A stretch of 64,000 bases of DNA from Cohnella sp. GbtcB17 (GTDB taxonomy: Bacteria; Bacillota; Bacilli; Paenibacillales; Paenibacillaceae), in the NCBI RefSeq assembly GCF_019091135.1, contig NZ_JAGXJW010000045.1, positions 1-64,000 of the forward strand. Direction: 5' to 3'. Below the pieces are notes generated by a model. It worked only from the letters and a program-made list of their open reading frames with translations, searched no databases and was not told where the DNA came from. Below, one piece after another: positions 63,608 to 64,000 of the stretch; the first letter of the stretch is position 1, and every line of letters begins with the position of its first letter. A program made the translations under genes and the position numbers.

Positions 63608-63774
63608 GCGCCACTCGCCTCCTCAACTCCCGTTTTTTCCACGAGCGGCAGCTTAATGACAAGCTGCGTTCCCGCCCCCGCCTCCGAACGCCATTCAAGT
63701 TCTCCCTCGATGAGTCGCAGCCTTTCCCGCATGCCTTGCAGCCCCGAGCCGGCGTTCGAGCTCGATGACCTGGT
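63604..63774 (-). pseudogene. C-terminal remnant of the partner sensor histidine kinase
   Basis: In the frame ending at the regulator start, the minus strand reads NAGSGLQGMRERLRLIEG, then ELEWRSEAGAGTQLVIKLPL, then VEKTGVEEASGA and a stop. This is the G2 box and last strand of a DesK/NarX-type kinase ATPase domain. Eight codons before NAGS the frame meets a stop (TGA at 63777-63775), and no DDG or N box, membrane region or phosphorylated His block can be found upstream in any frame. The 5' part seems deleted. A short unrelated frame (63695-63877) overlaps the break. Confidence 0.7.
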
Positions 63775-63863
63775 TCATTCCATCTTCCTCCATTCGTCTA
63801 ACCGCTAGCAACAGTGTATCGTTTGGAAAATCGCTCATGCATTCACAACCGTAACCTTCCGGC

Positions 63864-63877
63864 ATGACAATTGTCAT
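63864..63877. promoter_or_regulatory. Perfect 14-bp palindrome ATGACAATTGTCAT
   Basis: A perfect dyad upstream of the kinase remnant and response regulator, a typical form for a NarL-type regulator site. The remaining bases to 64000 include TACAAT at about 63937 (plus strand) but no gene I can support. Confidence 0.4.
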
Positions 63878-64000
63878 ATGAAAATCGCGAACGTTTCTCT
63901 CTTATGAACGCCTTCCCTTCCCCTGTCCGAATTAGGTACAATAGGGAAGTCGGACCAGCTTGACCCGTCCTCCTATTCTATATGGCAAAGGAAAATGCGA

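Noticed and set aside
63880-64000. Start of a plus-strand gene at the right edge
   Set aside because: TACAAT at about 63937 lacks a -35 partner, and too few bases remain after any start codon to support a gene.

Overview
The window is about 60% GC and reads as the chromosome of a spore-forming, Gram-positive member of the Paenibacillaceae; a Cohnella-like organism fits best. The reasons are strong AGGAGG ribosome binding sites, frequent GTG and TTG starts, a YjcZ-type small protein, LTA-synthase-family and LysM cell-wall enzymes, YesM/YesN-type sensor pairs, many AraC regulators next to glycoside hydrolases, a coproporphyrin-type hemEHY operon and futalosine-pathway menaquinone genes. The genus is an inference from gene content only. 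There are about 60 genes, no rRNA or tRNA genes, and no CRISPR array.

Layout. 1-9,100: the end of an HD-GYP protein, a DNA glycosylase, a sugar ABC transporter (binding lipoprotein plus two permeases), then capA, a glycerophosphodiesterase, a fumarylacetoacetase-family gene and nagZ. 9,100-12,600: a YesN/YesM two-component system reading into nagZ. 12,798-14,227: a transposon-like element, described below. 14,327-17,843: the hemE-hemH-hemY operon. 18,000-30,400: a drug-type MFS transporter, an O-methyltransferase, an LTA-synthase-like enzyme, a possible Fe-S pair (DUF1450 and a cysteine-less IscA-like protein), a LysM-M14 peptidase, glutamate racemase, and many small envelope or stress genes. 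30,400-38,620: an esterase, a protozoan-type IMP dehydrogenase, and a phosphate island (stalk/propeller protein-pstS-pstC-pstA-pstB). 38,855-59,024: glycan degradation (beta-mannosidase, alpha-L-rhamnosidase, GH95 fucosidase, ThuA protein, AraC regulators), interrupted by the nrdI-nrdE-nrdF ribonucleotide reductase operon and by mqnB-mqnD. 59,163 to the end: a flavin oxidoreductase, a lipase-like protein, an M48 protease, two very small proteins, and a NarL-type response regulator whose partner kinase survives only as a C-terminal remnant.

The most unusual structure is a pair of related elements sharing the outer terminal inverted repeat CCATTATCCC. The larger (12798-14227) carries an IS1595/ISXO2-like transposase gene whose usual catalytic residues appear mostly lost. 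Its right side is a degenerate tandem array of seven units whose length falls from about 40 to 35 bp towards the right end, and the units merge into the terminal repeat itself. The smaller (33047-33343) is a 297-bp element with nearly perfect 25-bp terminal repeats and no convincing gene, sitting between two transcription terminators; it looks like a non-autonomous (MITE-like) relative. Both are flanked by CATG or a one-base variant. This looks like an IS1595-derived mobile or domesticated system with an unusual subterminal repeat array, and it is the best candidate here for something not previously described.

Regulation readable from the DNA: a strong Fur box over the promoter of a truncated AraC regulator (46,103), a NrdR-like box over the nrdIEF promoter (50,695), intrinsic terminators after most operons, and attenuator-like hairpins directly after the binding-protein genes of both ABC systems.
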